NCBI GenBank assembly: GCA_041402125.1
Contig: JAWKSY010000013.1
Span: 1-64,000 of the forward strand
Direction: 5' to 3'
From: JAWKSY01 sp041402125
GTDB taxonomy: Bacteria; Planctomycetota; GCA-002687715; DRQF01
DNA: 64,000 nucleotides
Shown here: in pieces, positions 15,316-23,465 of the stretch
How the letters are laid out: each line of letters starts with the position of its first letter
Position numbering within the stretch: the first letter of the stretch is position 1
Program-made: the position numbers and the translations under genes
Notes under the pieces: generated by a model
What the model was told of the DNA's origin: nothing
The model's input: only the letters and a program-made list of their open reading frames with translations
The model's database searches: none

Positions 15316-17562
15316 TCAGGGTCCGTCGGGGCGCAGCTCGCGATCGAAGAAGGCCGTCATCTTCTTGTAGAAGTGGAAGCGCGAGGCGCCGCGCAGGCCG
15401 TGGAGCTCGCCCGGATAGGCGAAGTAGTCGACGTCCACCGCCTTCGCGATGCACTTGGCGAGGAAGTCGATCGTGTGCTGCCACACGACCGTGACGTCGC
15501 TGGTGCCCTGGACGACGAGGAGCCGGCCGCGGATCCCCTCGACGTGGTTGCCCGGGTCGGCCTCGGCGTAGCCCTTCTCGTTCTCCGCCGGCCGATCCAT
15601 GTAGCGCTCGCCGTAGCCCGTCTCGTAGAGGCTCCAGTCGGTCACCGGCGCGCCGGAGACGCCGGCCGCGAAGCGCTCGCCGGCGCGGGTCATGAGCGAG
15701 AGGGTCATGAAGCCGCCGTAGCTCCAGCCGTGCACGCCGACGCGCGCGGGGTCGGCGAAGCCGAGCGAGAGGACGTGATCGATCGCCGCGAGCTGGTCCT
15801 GGATCTCCAGCGTGCCGAGCCGGCGATGGATCGCCTGCTGGAACTCGATGCCGCGGTTCAGGGTGCCGTGGCCGTCGAGGCGCACGACGATGTATCCCTT
15901 GGCCGCCATGTGGTGGAACCACACGCCGAGCGAGCGCGCGCCTCCCATCCAGGTGTCGGTGACGAGCTGCGAGTGCGGCCCGCCGTAGACGTAGAGCAGG
16001 ACGGGGTGCTTCTTCTTCGGGTCGAGATCCGGCGGGAGGACGAGGTGACCGTGCAGGGGCGTCCCGTCGGCGGCCGGCACGGTGAAGAACCGCTCCTCGC
16101 CGTGGACCCAGCCGGCCCAGGGATCGGGCGCGGTGTGCAGCCGTCGCGGCGCGCCGCCGTCCGCCGCGATCAGATCGACCGCGGTCGGCGTCTCGAGGCT
16201 CGACCAGGTGTCGAGGAGGTGGCCCGTCTTCGGGGCGATCAGGACCTCGTGCCGGCCCCGGCCCGAGGTGAGGCGCTCCAGGGGCGGGAATCGGTACTCG
16301 ACCTCGGCCGACTCGCCCGCGCCCTTCACGACGGCCTCGGGGGCCGCGAGGGAGACGCGGTAGAGGTGCATCTGGAGCGGATCCTCGCCGCTGGCCTCGA
16401 CCAGGATGGAGGTCCCGTCCGGAGAGAAACCGCGGAAGGCCGTGACGTCGAAGGCGCCGCGCGTCACCTGCCCGACGAGGTTCCCGTCGCGGTGGTAGCG
16501 GTAGAGATGGTTGTAGCCGTCGCGCGGCGAGAACCAGAGGAAGTCGCCGGAGCCGTCGGGAAGGAAGATCGGCGGGTGCTCGGGCTCGGTCCACTGCTCG
16601 TCGCGCTCGCTGAAGAGCGACTCGAGATGACGCCCGGAGGCGGCCTCGTAGACCTCGAGGGTCGTCAGGTCCTGGCTCCGCGCGACGTGCGCGACGAGGA
16701 TCCGCTCGCCCGTCGGATCCCAGGCGACGTTCGTGAGGTACTCGTCCTCCTCGGGCTTCGTGTCGAGCCAGACGACGGAGTCGTCGCGCGAGTCCCAGAC
16801 GCCGATGGAGACCACGCTGTTCCGGGTGCCGGCCATCGGGTAGCGGTCGGGGACGCGCTTCGCGGGATGCACGGACCAGTCGACGAGCTCGTGCGGCTGG
16901 ATCGGACGGAGATCCTCGCGGTAGAACGCGAGGCGCCGACCGGTCGGATCCCACCACATGCCGTCGTGGATGCCGAACTCGACGCGCGAGACCGCGACGC
17001 CGTGGGTCAGCTCGGCGAATCCGCCCCGCGTGACGCGGGTCACGGTGCCGTCGCGCTTGCGCGCCGAGATGTCGTGGTCGGCGACCCAGGCGACCTGGGC
17101 TCCGTCGGGAGAGAACGCACTCGCCTCGGCCTCGGCGGGAAAGAGCGACTCCGCCTCGACCGACTTCCCGTCGGCCGCGATGCGCAGCCGCCGACCCTCG
17201 GCGACGAGCTCGAGTCGACCGTCCTTCCAGCTCGCGGCGGCGAGGCGGCCGAAGGGGAAGTCCTTCACCCCGGCCTGTTCCATCGCGGTCTTGAGCGTCT
17301 CGACCCCGAAGAGCGTCGCCCGCTCACCCGTCGCCGCGTCGACCGAGACGAGGACCGTGCCGTCCGGGCTCGACTCGAGATGGGTGAAGGACCGCCCGTC
17401 CTCGCGCCAGGCCGGACCGTTCAGGCCGCGCGGCGTGAATCGGAAGGGCTGCTTGGCCGCGATCTCCAGGGTGATCGGCTTCGGCGCGGGGGCGTCCTGC
17501 GCCGCGAGCACGGGCGCGAGCAGGAGGCCGAGGAGGACCGGGGCGAGACGACGAAGGGACAT
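15316..17562 (-). CDS. Secreted prolyl oligopeptidase, dipeptidyl-peptidase IV type (S9B)
   Basis: Serine peptidase that removes N-terminal dipeptides, exported across the cytoplasmic membrane. The 748-residue product starts with a signal peptide (MSLRRLAPVLLGLLLAPVLAAQ). A beta-propeller DPPIV N-terminal domain covers about 40-490, with YREDLRPIQPHELVDW and TNVAWDPTGERIL typical of it. The alpha/beta-hydrolase domain carries the catalytic triad: Ser in HGWSYGGF (about 613), Asp in GTSDVTVVW (about 686) and His in GELHGLRG (about 718). The start is the ATG at 17562 with GGAG upstream; the longer open frame above it is antisense to the neighbour's coding strand phase. It lies 80 nt after the phosphatidyltransferase gene, probably in the same transcript. 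Confidence 0.93.
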   Translation of the reverse strand: MSLRRLAPVLLGLLLAPVLAAQDAPAPKPITLEIAAKQPFRFTPRGLNGPAWREDGRSFTHLESSPDGTVLVSVDAATGERATLFGVETLKTAMEQAGVKDFPFGRLAAASWKDGRLELVAEGRRLRIAADGKSVEAESLFPAEAEASAFSPDGAQVAWVADHDISARKRDGTVTRVTRGGFAELTHGVAVSRVEFGIHDGMWWDPTGRRLAFYREDLRPIQPHELVDWSVHPAKRVPDRYPMAGTRNSVVSIGVWDSRDDSVVWLDTKPEEDEYLTNVAWDPTGERILVAHVARSQDLTTLEVYEAASGRHLESLFSERDEQWTEPEHPPIFLPDGSGDFLWFSPRDGYNHLYRYHRDGNLVGQVTRGAFDVTAFRGFSPDGTSILVEASGEDPLQMHLYRVSLAAPEAVVKGAGESAEVEYRFPPLERLTSGRGRHEVLIAPKTGHLLDTWSSLETPTAVDLIAADGGAPRRLHTAPDPWAGWVHGEERFFTVPAADGTPLHGHLVLPPDLDPKKKHPVLLYVYGGPHSQLVTDTWMGGARSLGVWFHHMAAKGYIVVRLDGHGTLNRGIEFQQAIHRRLGTLEIQDQLAAIDHVLSLGFADPARVGVHGWSYGGFMTLSLMTRAGERFAAGVSGAPVTDWSLYETGYGERYMDRPAENEKGYAEADPGNHVEGIRGRLLVVQGTSDVTVVWQHTIDFLAKCIAKAVDVDYFAYPGELHGLRGASRFHFYKKMTAFFDRELRPDGP

Positions 17563-17642
17563 GGGGATCTCCGCGTTCGATTGTCCGACGGAACGGAGCC
17601 CGGAGCCGCCGGTGACGGCGGCCCCCGGTCCTCGAGCGGCGC

Positions 17643-18428
17643 TCAGCGCGCCGACTGGTAGGGATTCACGCGCCAGAGGCGCAGCGAGATCTGCGAGAGC
17701 GCCCGGAGGGCGTAGACGCAGACCACGACCGCGTAGAGCGCGAAGTAGATCTCGACGTGATTGACGAGGCAGACGAGGAGGATGTAGCTCGGGTAGTCGA
17801 TGACGAACTTGCCCGCCTTCTCGACGAGTCCGATGAGCCGCGCGAGCGGGCTCGGCGAACCGCCGCCGTCGCCGGGCGGGAAGGCCTCCTTCCACTCCGC
17901 GCGCTTCACGAACTGCGTGCAGGAGATGCCGATGGCGAGGCCGACGATGCCGGCGAGGGCGACGAGGAGGATCGAGTTCACGCCGTATCGCTCGATCATC
18001 GGGTCGATGAAGCCGACGCTGCCGCCCTCTCTCGCGATGAGGTACAGACGGACGGCGATGGCCAGGAACACGAAGTAGGCCTTCAGCTCGTCGATGAAGA
18101 AATCGAAGTACATGCCGATGACCGAGCCCGCCTTGCGGAGCCGGGCGAGCTGCCCGTCGAGGGCGTCGAGCATGTGCGCGATCATGAAGAGGCCGGCGCC
18201 GAGCAGGAGGCCCCAGTACTCGAGCACGGTCGTGTGCACCGCGCTGCCGGCGAGCCCGACGATGAGCGAGGCGATCGTCACCTGGTTCGGGGTGATCCGA
18301 CCGTCCTTGATGAAGTAGAGGATGAAGGACGCCAGCGGCCGCGAGAAGAAGCGGAACGCCAGCCCCTCCTTGGCCCCCAGGGTCGTCTGACGGTGAAGCT
18401 CCTTGATCTGCGACCAGGCGGAACTCAT
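17643..18428 (-). CDS. CDP-alcohol phosphatidyltransferase
   Basis: Integral membrane enzyme that transfers a phosphatidyl group from a CDP-activated lipid to an alcohol acceptor (or an analogous CDP-alcohol reaction). The 261-residue product contains the family signature in full: D88-x2-D91-G92-x2-A95-R96-x8-G105-x3-D109-x3-D113. About six hydrophobic segments surround it. An unusual polar loop with PPGDGGGSPSP sits at about 183-193. The acceptor cannot be read from the sequence; phosphatidylglycerolphosphate, phosphatidylinositol-type or other products are possible. The ATG at 18428 has GAGGATGAG upstream. It stands between the amidohydrolase and the peptidase genes, all on the minus strand with gaps of 168 and 80 nt. 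Confidence 0.88.
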   Translation of the reverse strand: MSSAWSQIKELHRQTTLGAKEGLAFRFFSRPLASFILYFIKDGRITPNQVTIASLIVGLAGSAVHTTVLEYWGLLLGAGLFMIAHMLDALDGQLARLRKAGSVIGMYFDFFIDELKAYFVFLAIAVRLYLIAREGGSVGFIDPMIERYGVNSILLVALAGIVGLAIGISCTQFVKRAEWKEAFPPGDGGGSPSPLARLIGLVEKAGKFVIDYPSYILLVCLVNHVEIYFALYAVVVCVYALRALSQISLRLWRVNPYQSAR

Positions 18429-18596
18429 GGGATCTCATCCTCGGCGGGCGATGGTGCGAGCGGCCCGCGGCGGCGGGCGCGACGGGCGACTCTCACAAGC
18501 GGGATCGATCTTGGCAAGCCGCCGCCGCGCCGGTCGGGCCGGAACCCGGGACGGGAACGGCGCTTCGGTCCGTCGCGCGCGATCCGGGGCGGCGCT

Positions 18597-19523
18597 TCAG
18601 TCCAGCGGACGGGCGAGGAAGAAGCCGTCGTTCCCCTGCCCCTGGTAGAGCGGGAAGAGCATCCAGGCGTCCTCCTTCGTCCGGTAGTCCCGGTGGCGAT
18701 CCCGCGCGACGAGCGTGCCCGAGGGAACGGACTGGAGGTTCTGGAAGCCCGGCTCCATCCGGAAGGCGTCGTCGGGCCGGATCTCGTGGCGATACTCGAC
18801 CATGACGCGCCGCGGGACGCCGGACGTCACCTCCTCCAGCCAGGCGCGGCGCTCGGCGAGGTCGGGGATCGCGTCGGCGGCGATGATCCCGATCGACACC
18901 ATGGCCAGCCAGAGGAAGGTCTCGAGGACCTCGGCCGTTCGCGGGTCGTCGTTCTGGCCCCCCTCGAGCGCGATCGACGGGATGCCGTGCACCGAGTACC
19001 AGTTCATCGCGGTCCCGAGGAGGAGCTCCTCCATGCCGAAGATCTCGGGCAACGGGAGCTCGTCCGCGAAGTGCGGCCGGGGATCGGCGGACGCGAGGAT
19101 GAAGGGGAGGCCCGGGCCCGAGGTGCTGTGCAGGTCGGCGTAGTAGCGACGGGCGGGATCGGGCGCGCTCCGGAACGCGTCGGCGAGCGCCTCGACGAGC
19201 CGGACCAGCTCGATCTCCTCCGCGGTGCGCGGCTCGCCGGCGGAACGGAGCCGCCGGATCCGCTCCTCGGTCCAGATGCGATTCAGATCCTCGTCCCGGT
19301 AGCGCCGACCCTCCTCGAGCGCGCCGCGATTCCCCGCCAGACCGAGGATGCGGCCCCGCAGGGGCGGCGCGAGCTCGTCGAGCCGGCGGGCCAGACGTCG
19401 CAGCGCGAGGACGCCCCCCGGCTCGTTTCCGTGGAGGCCGGCCGTGACGACGAGCACCGGGCCGCGGTCGCGCGGCCCGCGGTCGAGGAGGACCGGTTCG
19501 ATCTCGCCCTCCATCGCGCTCAT
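18597..19523 (-). CDS. Succinylglutamate desuccinylase/aspartoacylase family amidohydrolase
   Basis: Zinc-dependent carboxypeptidase-like amidohydrolase, 308 residues. The zinc ligands of the family are visible: H31 and E34 in AGLHGNEPGG and H132 in ADLHSTSGPG. The DLNR motif at 79-82 follows the family pattern, and IALEGGQND carries the expected glutamate region. The likely reaction is deacylation of an N-acyl amino acid or a similar amide; the substrate is not known. It starts with ATG at 19523, overlapping the stop of the transporter gene as ATGA, so the two are translationally coupled. The longer open frame upstream is noise over the transporter gene. Confidence 0.85.
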   Translation of the reverse strand: MSAMEGEIEPVLLDRGPRDRGPVLVVTAGLHGNEPGGVLALRRLARRLDELAPPLRGRILGLAGNRGALEEGRRYRDEDLNRIWTEERIRRLRSAGEPRTAEEIELVRLVEALADAFRSAPDPARRYYADLHSTSGPGLPFILASADPRPHFADELPLPEIFGMEELLLGTAMNWYSVHGIPSIALEGGQNDDPRTAEVLETFLWLAMVSIGIIAADAIPDLAERRAWLEEVTSGVPRRVMVEYRHEIRPDDAFRMEPGFQNLQSVPSGTLVARDRHRDYRTKEDAWMLFPLYQGQGNDGFFLARPLD

Positions 19524-21415
19524 CCGTCCGTCTCCTCGCGCCGGTCGCCGCAGCAGGGCGCGGGTGCGTCCGCGGGTGATTCCTCGTCGTGCGGATGATC
19601 GTGATCGTGATCGTGATCGTGGGCGTGAGCGTGCCCGTGTGAGGGGCCGTGCGCGTGCCCGTGGGCGTGCCCGCCCCCGCCGCCGTCGCCCTGGCCGGCC
19701 GCCCAGGGCAGCACCTGACCGAGCAGACCGCGCGGACCCGTCCGGAAGAGCAGGACGAGCGCCAGCGCCGCGAGCGCGATCAGGCAGACGAGCGCCAGCG
19801 GCGAGGTGTCCTCGTGGTGATGGAGCGCCGCGGCCGGGACGGCGATCGGACCCGCGAAGGCGTCGACGAGATAGCCGAGCGCGACCGTCGTCGCGAAGAC
19901 GCCGAGCGCGAAGATGATCGCCGCGCGGCGCCCGTGGAGTCGATCGAGGACGCCGAAGGTCGTGGCGTTGGTCGCGGGGCCCGTGAGCAGGAACGCGAGC
20001 GCCGCTCCGGGCGAGACGCCCTGCGCGAGGAGCACCGCGACGAGGGGCGTCGCCCCGGAGGCGCAGATGTAGAGGGGCACGCCCGCGAGGGCGAAGGCGG
20101 CCACCCGCCACGCGGCGGGGACGCGCTCGAGCCAGGCGACGGCGTCGTGCGGCAGGACGAAGGCGGCGATGGCGATGCCGAGGACGATCCAGGGCGCCGT
20201 CGTCTCGAAGATCCCGAGAACGCCCTCGCGCCAGGCGAGCGCGAGTCGCGCTCCGAAGCCGAGCCGGGTCGCGGCCGCGTCGGACGCCGCGGGGACCGGC
20301 GGGTCGGGCACGAAGCGCGACACGAGGAGACCGACGACGAGGGCGGTGATCAGGGCCGCGATCACGCGGATCACGGCCATCTTCGTCCCGAGCAGCGGGA
20401 TCGAGACGAGGATCGCGTCGATGCCGATCTCGGGCGTGGCGACGAGGAAGGTCAGTCCCGCCGTGGCGGGGACGCCGCGCTGGACCATCTGGCGATAGGC
20501 CGGGACCACCCCGCAGGAGCAGAGCGGCAGCGGCAGGCCGACGACGAGTCCCTTCGCCACCTGGACGCCGCGGGATCCCCGCCCGAGCCAGCCCCAGGGC
20601 CGGTCGGGGAAGAGGAACTGCAGCGAGAAGGTGACGAGGAGCGCGAGCGCCAGCGCCGGCGCGACCTCGAGCGCGAGCCCGAGGAAGGCACGGCCGAACT
20701 GGCTGACCGCTCCGGTTCCGCCGTGACCGTGACCGTCGAGTCGCGCGAGTCCGAAGAGCAGGGCGCCGGCCGCCAGCGCGCCGAGAGCGGCGAAGGCGCG
20801 GTCCCGACGGTGTTCGCGGCGTTCGGCGTGGACGAGGACGTGGAGGAGCGAGCCGGCCACGAGGCCCTCGAAGACCCCGATCGCGAGCGAGGGCGGCGCG
20901 GTGAGCCAGGCGCGGCCGCCGAAGTAGCCGACGGCCGTCGCGAGCGCCATCAGGCCGAGGACGACGTGCCCCTCGCCGCGACTCCGCTCGCGGGAGACGA
21001 TCACCCAGAGCGCGAGCGAGACGGCGATGCGGTGGAGGACGACGGCGAGACCGAGCCGCGGATGCGGCACGCCGACGACGCCGGCGGCATCCGCCAGGGC
21101 GACGCCGTCGAAGGCCGCGTGCAGGAGGAGGCCGATGACCGCGACGGCGAGGGCGCCGTCGTGCGATCCGCGCGCGAGAAGCCCCCGCGAGCGCTCGAGC
21201 AGCCCCGGGCCGAAGAGACCGGCCAGCGTCGCGAGCACGACCCAGAGCCCGGCGCGTCCGATGGCATCCGGCAGGATCTCGGCGAAGACGAGGCCGGTCA
21301 CCGCGACGAGGACGAAACCGTCGATTCCGGGCAGGAGGTGCGGACGCCTCCGCCCCGCCCGTTCGAGGAGCGGGCCGGCGAAGAGGATGATCAGGCTGAC
21401 GACCAGCAGCAGCAT
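19520..21415 (-). CDS. Metal transporter: ZIP-like N-terminus fused to SO_0444-type permease with His-rich tail
   Basis: Polytopic membrane protein of 631 residues. Residues about 1-225 resemble a ZIP metal transporter: a membrane helix with LLHAAFDGVAL (H99, D103), another with VVLHRIAVSL (H128), and VFEGLVAGSLLHVLVH. From about 240 it matches the SO_0444/ArsP-like permease family, with PLPLCSCGVVPAY (CSCG 299-302) and a second repeat LYICASGATPLVAVLLAQG. The last about 45 residues are a GHAHGHAH... and HDHDHDHDH stretch ending in a CC pair, a probable zinc or copper-binding tail. I start at ATG 21415 (MLLLVVSLIILF); the frame extends 40 codons upstream through the palindrome region without support. 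Direction of transport is unclear: ZIPs import, SO_0444 proteins are thought to export. Confidence 0.8.
   Translation of the reverse strand: MLLLVVSLIILFAGPLLERAGRRRPHLLPGIDGFVLVAVTGLVFAEILPDAIGRAGLWVVLATLAGLFGPGLLERSRGLLARGSHDGALAVAVIGLLLHAAFDGVALADAAGVVGVPHPRLGLAVVLHRIAVSLALWVIVSRERSRGEGHVVLGLMALATAVGYFGGRAWLTAPPSLAIGVFEGLVAGSLLHVLVHAERREHRRDRAFAALGALAAGALLFGLARLDGHGHGGTGAVSQFGRAFLGLALEVAPALALALLVTFSLQFLFPDRPWGWLGRGSRGVQVAKGLVVGLPLPLCSCGVVPAYRQMVQRGVPATAGLTFLVATPEIGIDAILVSIPLLGTKMAVIRVIAALITALVVGLLVSRFVPDPPVPAASDAAATRLGFGARLALAWREGVLGIFETTAPWIVLGIAIAAFVLPHDAVAWLERVPAAWRVAAFALAGVPLYICASGATPLVAVLLAQGVSPGAALAFLLTGPATNATTFGVLDRLHGRRAAIIFALGVFATTVALGYLVDAFAGPIAVPAAALHHHEDTSPLALVCLIALAALALVLLFRTGPRGLLGQVLPWAAGQGDGGGGGHAHGHAHGPSHGHAHAHDHDHDHDHPHDEESPADAPAPCCGDRREETDG
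19597..19620. repeat. Hexanucleotide microsatellite (GATCGT)x4 inside the transporter gene
   Basis: Four perfect copies of GATCGT on the plus strand encode the alternating Asp-His run of the transporter tail on the minus strand. Such in-frame 6-nt repeats can change in copy number without breaking the frame, so tail length may vary between strains. Confidence 0.7.
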
Positions 21416-21512
21416 GTCCGGCTCGTTCCGACCGCGGGGAGCGCCCCGCCCCCCCGGGATTGGTTTACGAAGGTCCGGCCTCCGCGTCGATGCCGCGCCC
21501 ACGGAAGCGGGA

Positions 21513-21547
21513 GATGCACGTACGGTGCCAGGCACCGTACGTGCATC
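21513..21547. repeat. Perfect 17-bp-arm palindrome (REP-like, core GGTGCCAGGCACC)
   Basis: Two 17-nt arms, GATGCACGTACGGTGCC and its exact complement, flank a single A. It lies in the gap between the thioredoxin-like gene and the transporter gene. The core GGTGCCAGGCACC is of the type I recall as dispersed REP-like repeats linked to IS200/IS605-type (RAYT) transposases in high-GC genomes; that link is from memory. No transposase gene is present in the window. Confidence 0.75.
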
Positions 21548-21566
21548 CGGCGGGTTTCCCGCCGGA
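21546..21566. repeat. Short hairpin next to the palindrome
   Basis: TCCGGCGGG and CCCGCCGGA form a perfect 9-bp stem around TTT. It overlaps the right end of the 35-nt palindrome by two bases, so the two structures compete or form a compound element. Confidence 0.5.
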
Positions 21567-21570
21567 ACGC

Positions 21571-21604
21571 GAAGGAGCCGCGGAGGGGACTCCGCGGCTC
21601 CTTC
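21571..21604 (-). terminator. Strong hairpin after the thioredoxin-like gene
   Basis: A perfect 15-bp stem (GAAGGAGCCGCGGAG with its complement, GGGA loop on the plus strand) lies 22 nt beyond the stop codon of the minus-strand thioredoxin-like gene. There is no clear T-run on either side, so it is a terminator by position and stability only. Confidence 0.5.
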
Positions 21605-21626
21605 GGAACGTCGGATTCCGGGACGG

Positions 21627-22478
21627 TCACTTCCTGGCCGTCGCGGACTCCTTCTTGGTCGGGATCTCGAGCATGTCGTCGAGCGCCTTGCAGGCGTCGG
21701 CGAAGGCCTTGTCGGCGGCCTCGAGCTCCTTCTGGGCTTCGGCGAGGTCCTCTTCGAGCTTCTTGTTCGCCTTGTCCTTCGCGGCGATCCGGTCCTGGAT
21801 CGTCTCGACCGCCTTCTTCTGGTTGGCGACGGCGTCCTCGGCCTTCTCGATCACGACGAGCTGATCGAGGAAGCGGTCGACCCACTTCGTGAGTCGGACG
21901 TCGTAGTGGTCGTCGAAGGCCTTCTTCATCTGACGGAAGACGGCCTTGCTGTTCTTGCGGCCGGTCACCTTGCCCGTTTCCTTCCCGTCGGCGCCGAAGA
22001 AGTAGATGGCCGGCGTCGTGCTGCCGTACTTCTTGCGGAGCGTGGTGTCGGGAATGTCCTCGGCCTTCAGGTGGTAGCAGTTGAAGGTCCGGCTGGCGAC
22101 GACGACGTCCTCGCTGCCGAAGAGGTCGATGATGAGATCCTTGAGCTCGTCACCGGTCTCCTCTTCCTCGATGAAGACGAGGAAGGGACGCTTGTCGCCG
22201 GCGTTCGAGTTGGCGAGCCCGCTGAGCGGCATCGGCTGCTCGCCGTAGCCGGGGACGTTCTCGGTCGGCCAGCGCGTGGCCAGCCAGTCGATGTCGAGCA
22301 GGCGCACGACCGCGGGGCTGCGGCCGATCTTGGTGAGCTCCGGAGGGACGCGACCCGCGCCCCCGGGGGACTTACGTCCGCCCCCGGCTCCTCAGCACTG
22401 CGCTCCCGCCGACGCGGAGAGCGCCAGCACGAAGACCGCGGCGAGGACGCTCGCGGCCAGGGTGGAGATTCTGAGCAT
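21627..22478 (-). CDS. Secreted thioredoxin-like protein with in-frame TGA: candidate selenoprotein
   Basis: One reading frame of 284 codons including the stop. Translation from ATG 22478, preceded by AGGAG with 10-nt spacing, gives a signal peptide (MLRISTLAASVLAAVFVLALSASAGAQ), then Cys28, then TGA at 22392-22394. The frame continues without another stop through a Gly-rich segment (GAGGGRKSPGGAGR), PELTKIGRSPAVVRLLDIDW, a thioredoxin-like fold (RPFLVFIEEE..., then STTPAIYFFGADGKETG with a cis-Pro-like TP), and an acidic/lysine-rich coiled coil of about 80 residues. Read through, residue 29 would be selenocysteine in a Cys-Sec pair. The domain has no CxxC of its own. Without readthrough, the only downstream start before the domain is GTG at 22307, which lacks an export signal and a clear ribosome site. 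Alternatives: nonsense mutation, sequencing error, or a leader peptide. No selA, selB or selC was seen here. Confidence 0.6.
22363..22394 (-). promoter_or_regulatory. Candidate bacterial SECIS hairpin directly after the TGA
   Basis: On the minus strand the 29 nt after TGA fold as CCGGG (22387-22383), a 3-nt bulge, GGAC (22379-22376), a GTAA tetraloop (22375-22372), then GTCC and CCCGG (22371-22363). The loop starts 16 nt after the TGA and begins with G, which fits what is known of bacterial SECIS elements (hairpin just 3' of UGA, G early in the loop). An alternative fold pairs CCGGGGG with CCCCCGG around an 11-nt loop. High GC makes chance hairpins common, so this is supportive only. Confidence 0.4.
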
Positions 22479-22488
22479 TGCGAAACGA

Positions 22489-22493
22489 CTCCT
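22489..22493 (-). promoter_or_regulatory. Ribosome binding site deciding the start upstream of the in-frame TGA
   Basis: AGGAG lies 10 nt before ATG 22478. It marks the signal-peptide ATG, not the downstream GTG 22307, as the translation start. Confidence 0.65.
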
Positions 22494-22657
22494 GATCTGG
22501 GGTCCCGTCGGGACGATCGTGCGTCGGATGATGCGATGACACTAACCCTTTCGGCCGGAGTCGGTGAAGCCCGACCCGATTCTCCGGGGAAATTCCCGGG
22601 CGGGGACGCCGGCGCCCAAGTACCGTACCGGGCAGTTCCTTACGACGGTTCCCGGGA

Positions 22658-22672
22658 AGAGGATCACCCCTG
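22658..22672 (+). promoter_or_regulatory. Ribosome binding site and CTG start of the alpha/beta hydrolase
   Basis: AGAGGA (22658-22663) is followed 6 nt later by CTG (22670-22672). No ATG, GTG or TTG occurs in this frame between the upstream stop TGA (22565) and residue 131, so the CTG is the best-supported start. Confidence 0.45.
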
Positions 22673-23395
22673 AACCCCCTCGTCGCCTGGCTCGGCGCCG
22701 CCCGGAACCTCCCGGCCTTCCGGCGCCTCTCCCGTGCGGAGCTTCCCGCCGCCCCGGCCCGGACGGCCGCGAGAGGGCTCGGGCTCCTCTTCGTTCCGGG
22801 CTGGCGATCCGGCGGCGGGGTCGGGGGCCCCCTCCTCGCGGAACTCGCGGCCGCGACCGGGGCGCGGACCGCCTGGTGCGTCCCCTTCGACGCCCGGCCG
22901 CGGACCTTCGCCGCGAAGCGGCAGGAACTCGTCACCGCGCTCGGCGGGGCGCCCTGGAGCGGCCTCGACCGTTTCGTCGCCGTCGGCCACAGCTTCGGCG
23001 GCCTGCTCGCGGGTGCGGCCCTCCTCTCCGGCGTCCCCGCCGGTCCCGAGCGGACCCTGGTGACGATCAACACGCCCTTCGGGGGGCCTCGTCGCGGGCT
23101 CGTGGGTCTCGGACGGGCCCTGGACCTCCTCCTCGAGGGTCGAGCGGGCGACGAGGAGCTCGCCTTCCTCTCGCGGGGATGCCGGGAGCGGGAAGCGCTC
23201 GTCGAGCGCCTGGCGGCGGCGCCCTTCCCGATCCTGGCGGTGGCGGCCCGGGACGACGAGTTCGTGTCCCGGGGCTCGGCGACGCGCGTGGGCGAGCCCC
23301 TCGTCGACCCGGCCTGGCGGAATCACACCGGCCCGCTGGTCCGCGAGGGCCAGCGTCGGGCGCTCGTCGAGGCGCTCTCGGCCCGCCTCGCGTGA
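22670..23395 (+). CDS. Alpha/beta hydrolase, apparent CTG start
   Basis: Small cytoplasmic hydrolase of 241 residues. The fold is shown by LGLLFVPGWRSGGG (oxyanion region), the nucleophile elbow VGHSFGGLLAG (Ser at about 107), INTPFGGPRRG, and a late DDEFVSRGSA followed by RNHTGPLV that can supply the Asp and His. The frame is open from 22568 but has no ATG, GTG or TTG before residue 131, by which point the nucleophile would be lost. The CTG at 22670 follows AGAGGA at good spacing, so I use it, with the caveat that an indel could hide a normal start. It is divergent from the thioredoxin-like gene and 70 nt ahead of the SagB-type gene. The substrate is unknown. Confidence 0.65.
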   Translation: MNPLVAWLGAARNLPAFRRLSRAELPAAPARTAARGLGLLFVPGWRSGGGVGGPLLAELAAATGARTAWCVPFDARPRTFAAKRQELVTALGGAPWSGLDRFVAVGHSFGGLLAGAALLSGVPAGPERTLVTINTPFGGPRRGLVGLGRALDLLLEGRAGDEELAFLSRGCREREALVERLAAAPFPILAVAARDDEFVSRGSATRVGEPLVDPAWRNHTGPLVREGQRRALVEALSARLA

Positions 23396-23465
23396 CGCGG
23401 GGCCGCGCGGAGACGCCGCGGGTGTTATCAACCGGAATCACGGGCCCCGGAGGAGAGCCGGTTCC

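Noticed and set aside
15316..18438. Longer peptidase reading frame reaching upstream through the phosphatidyltransferase gene
   Set aside because: The part above 17562 lies over another gene in a different frame, while 17562 has a ribosome site followed by a signal peptide.
19597..19620. GATCGT repeat as a regulatory or mobile element
   Set aside because: It lies in frame inside the transporter gene and codes for the His-Asp tail, so it is explained by coding.
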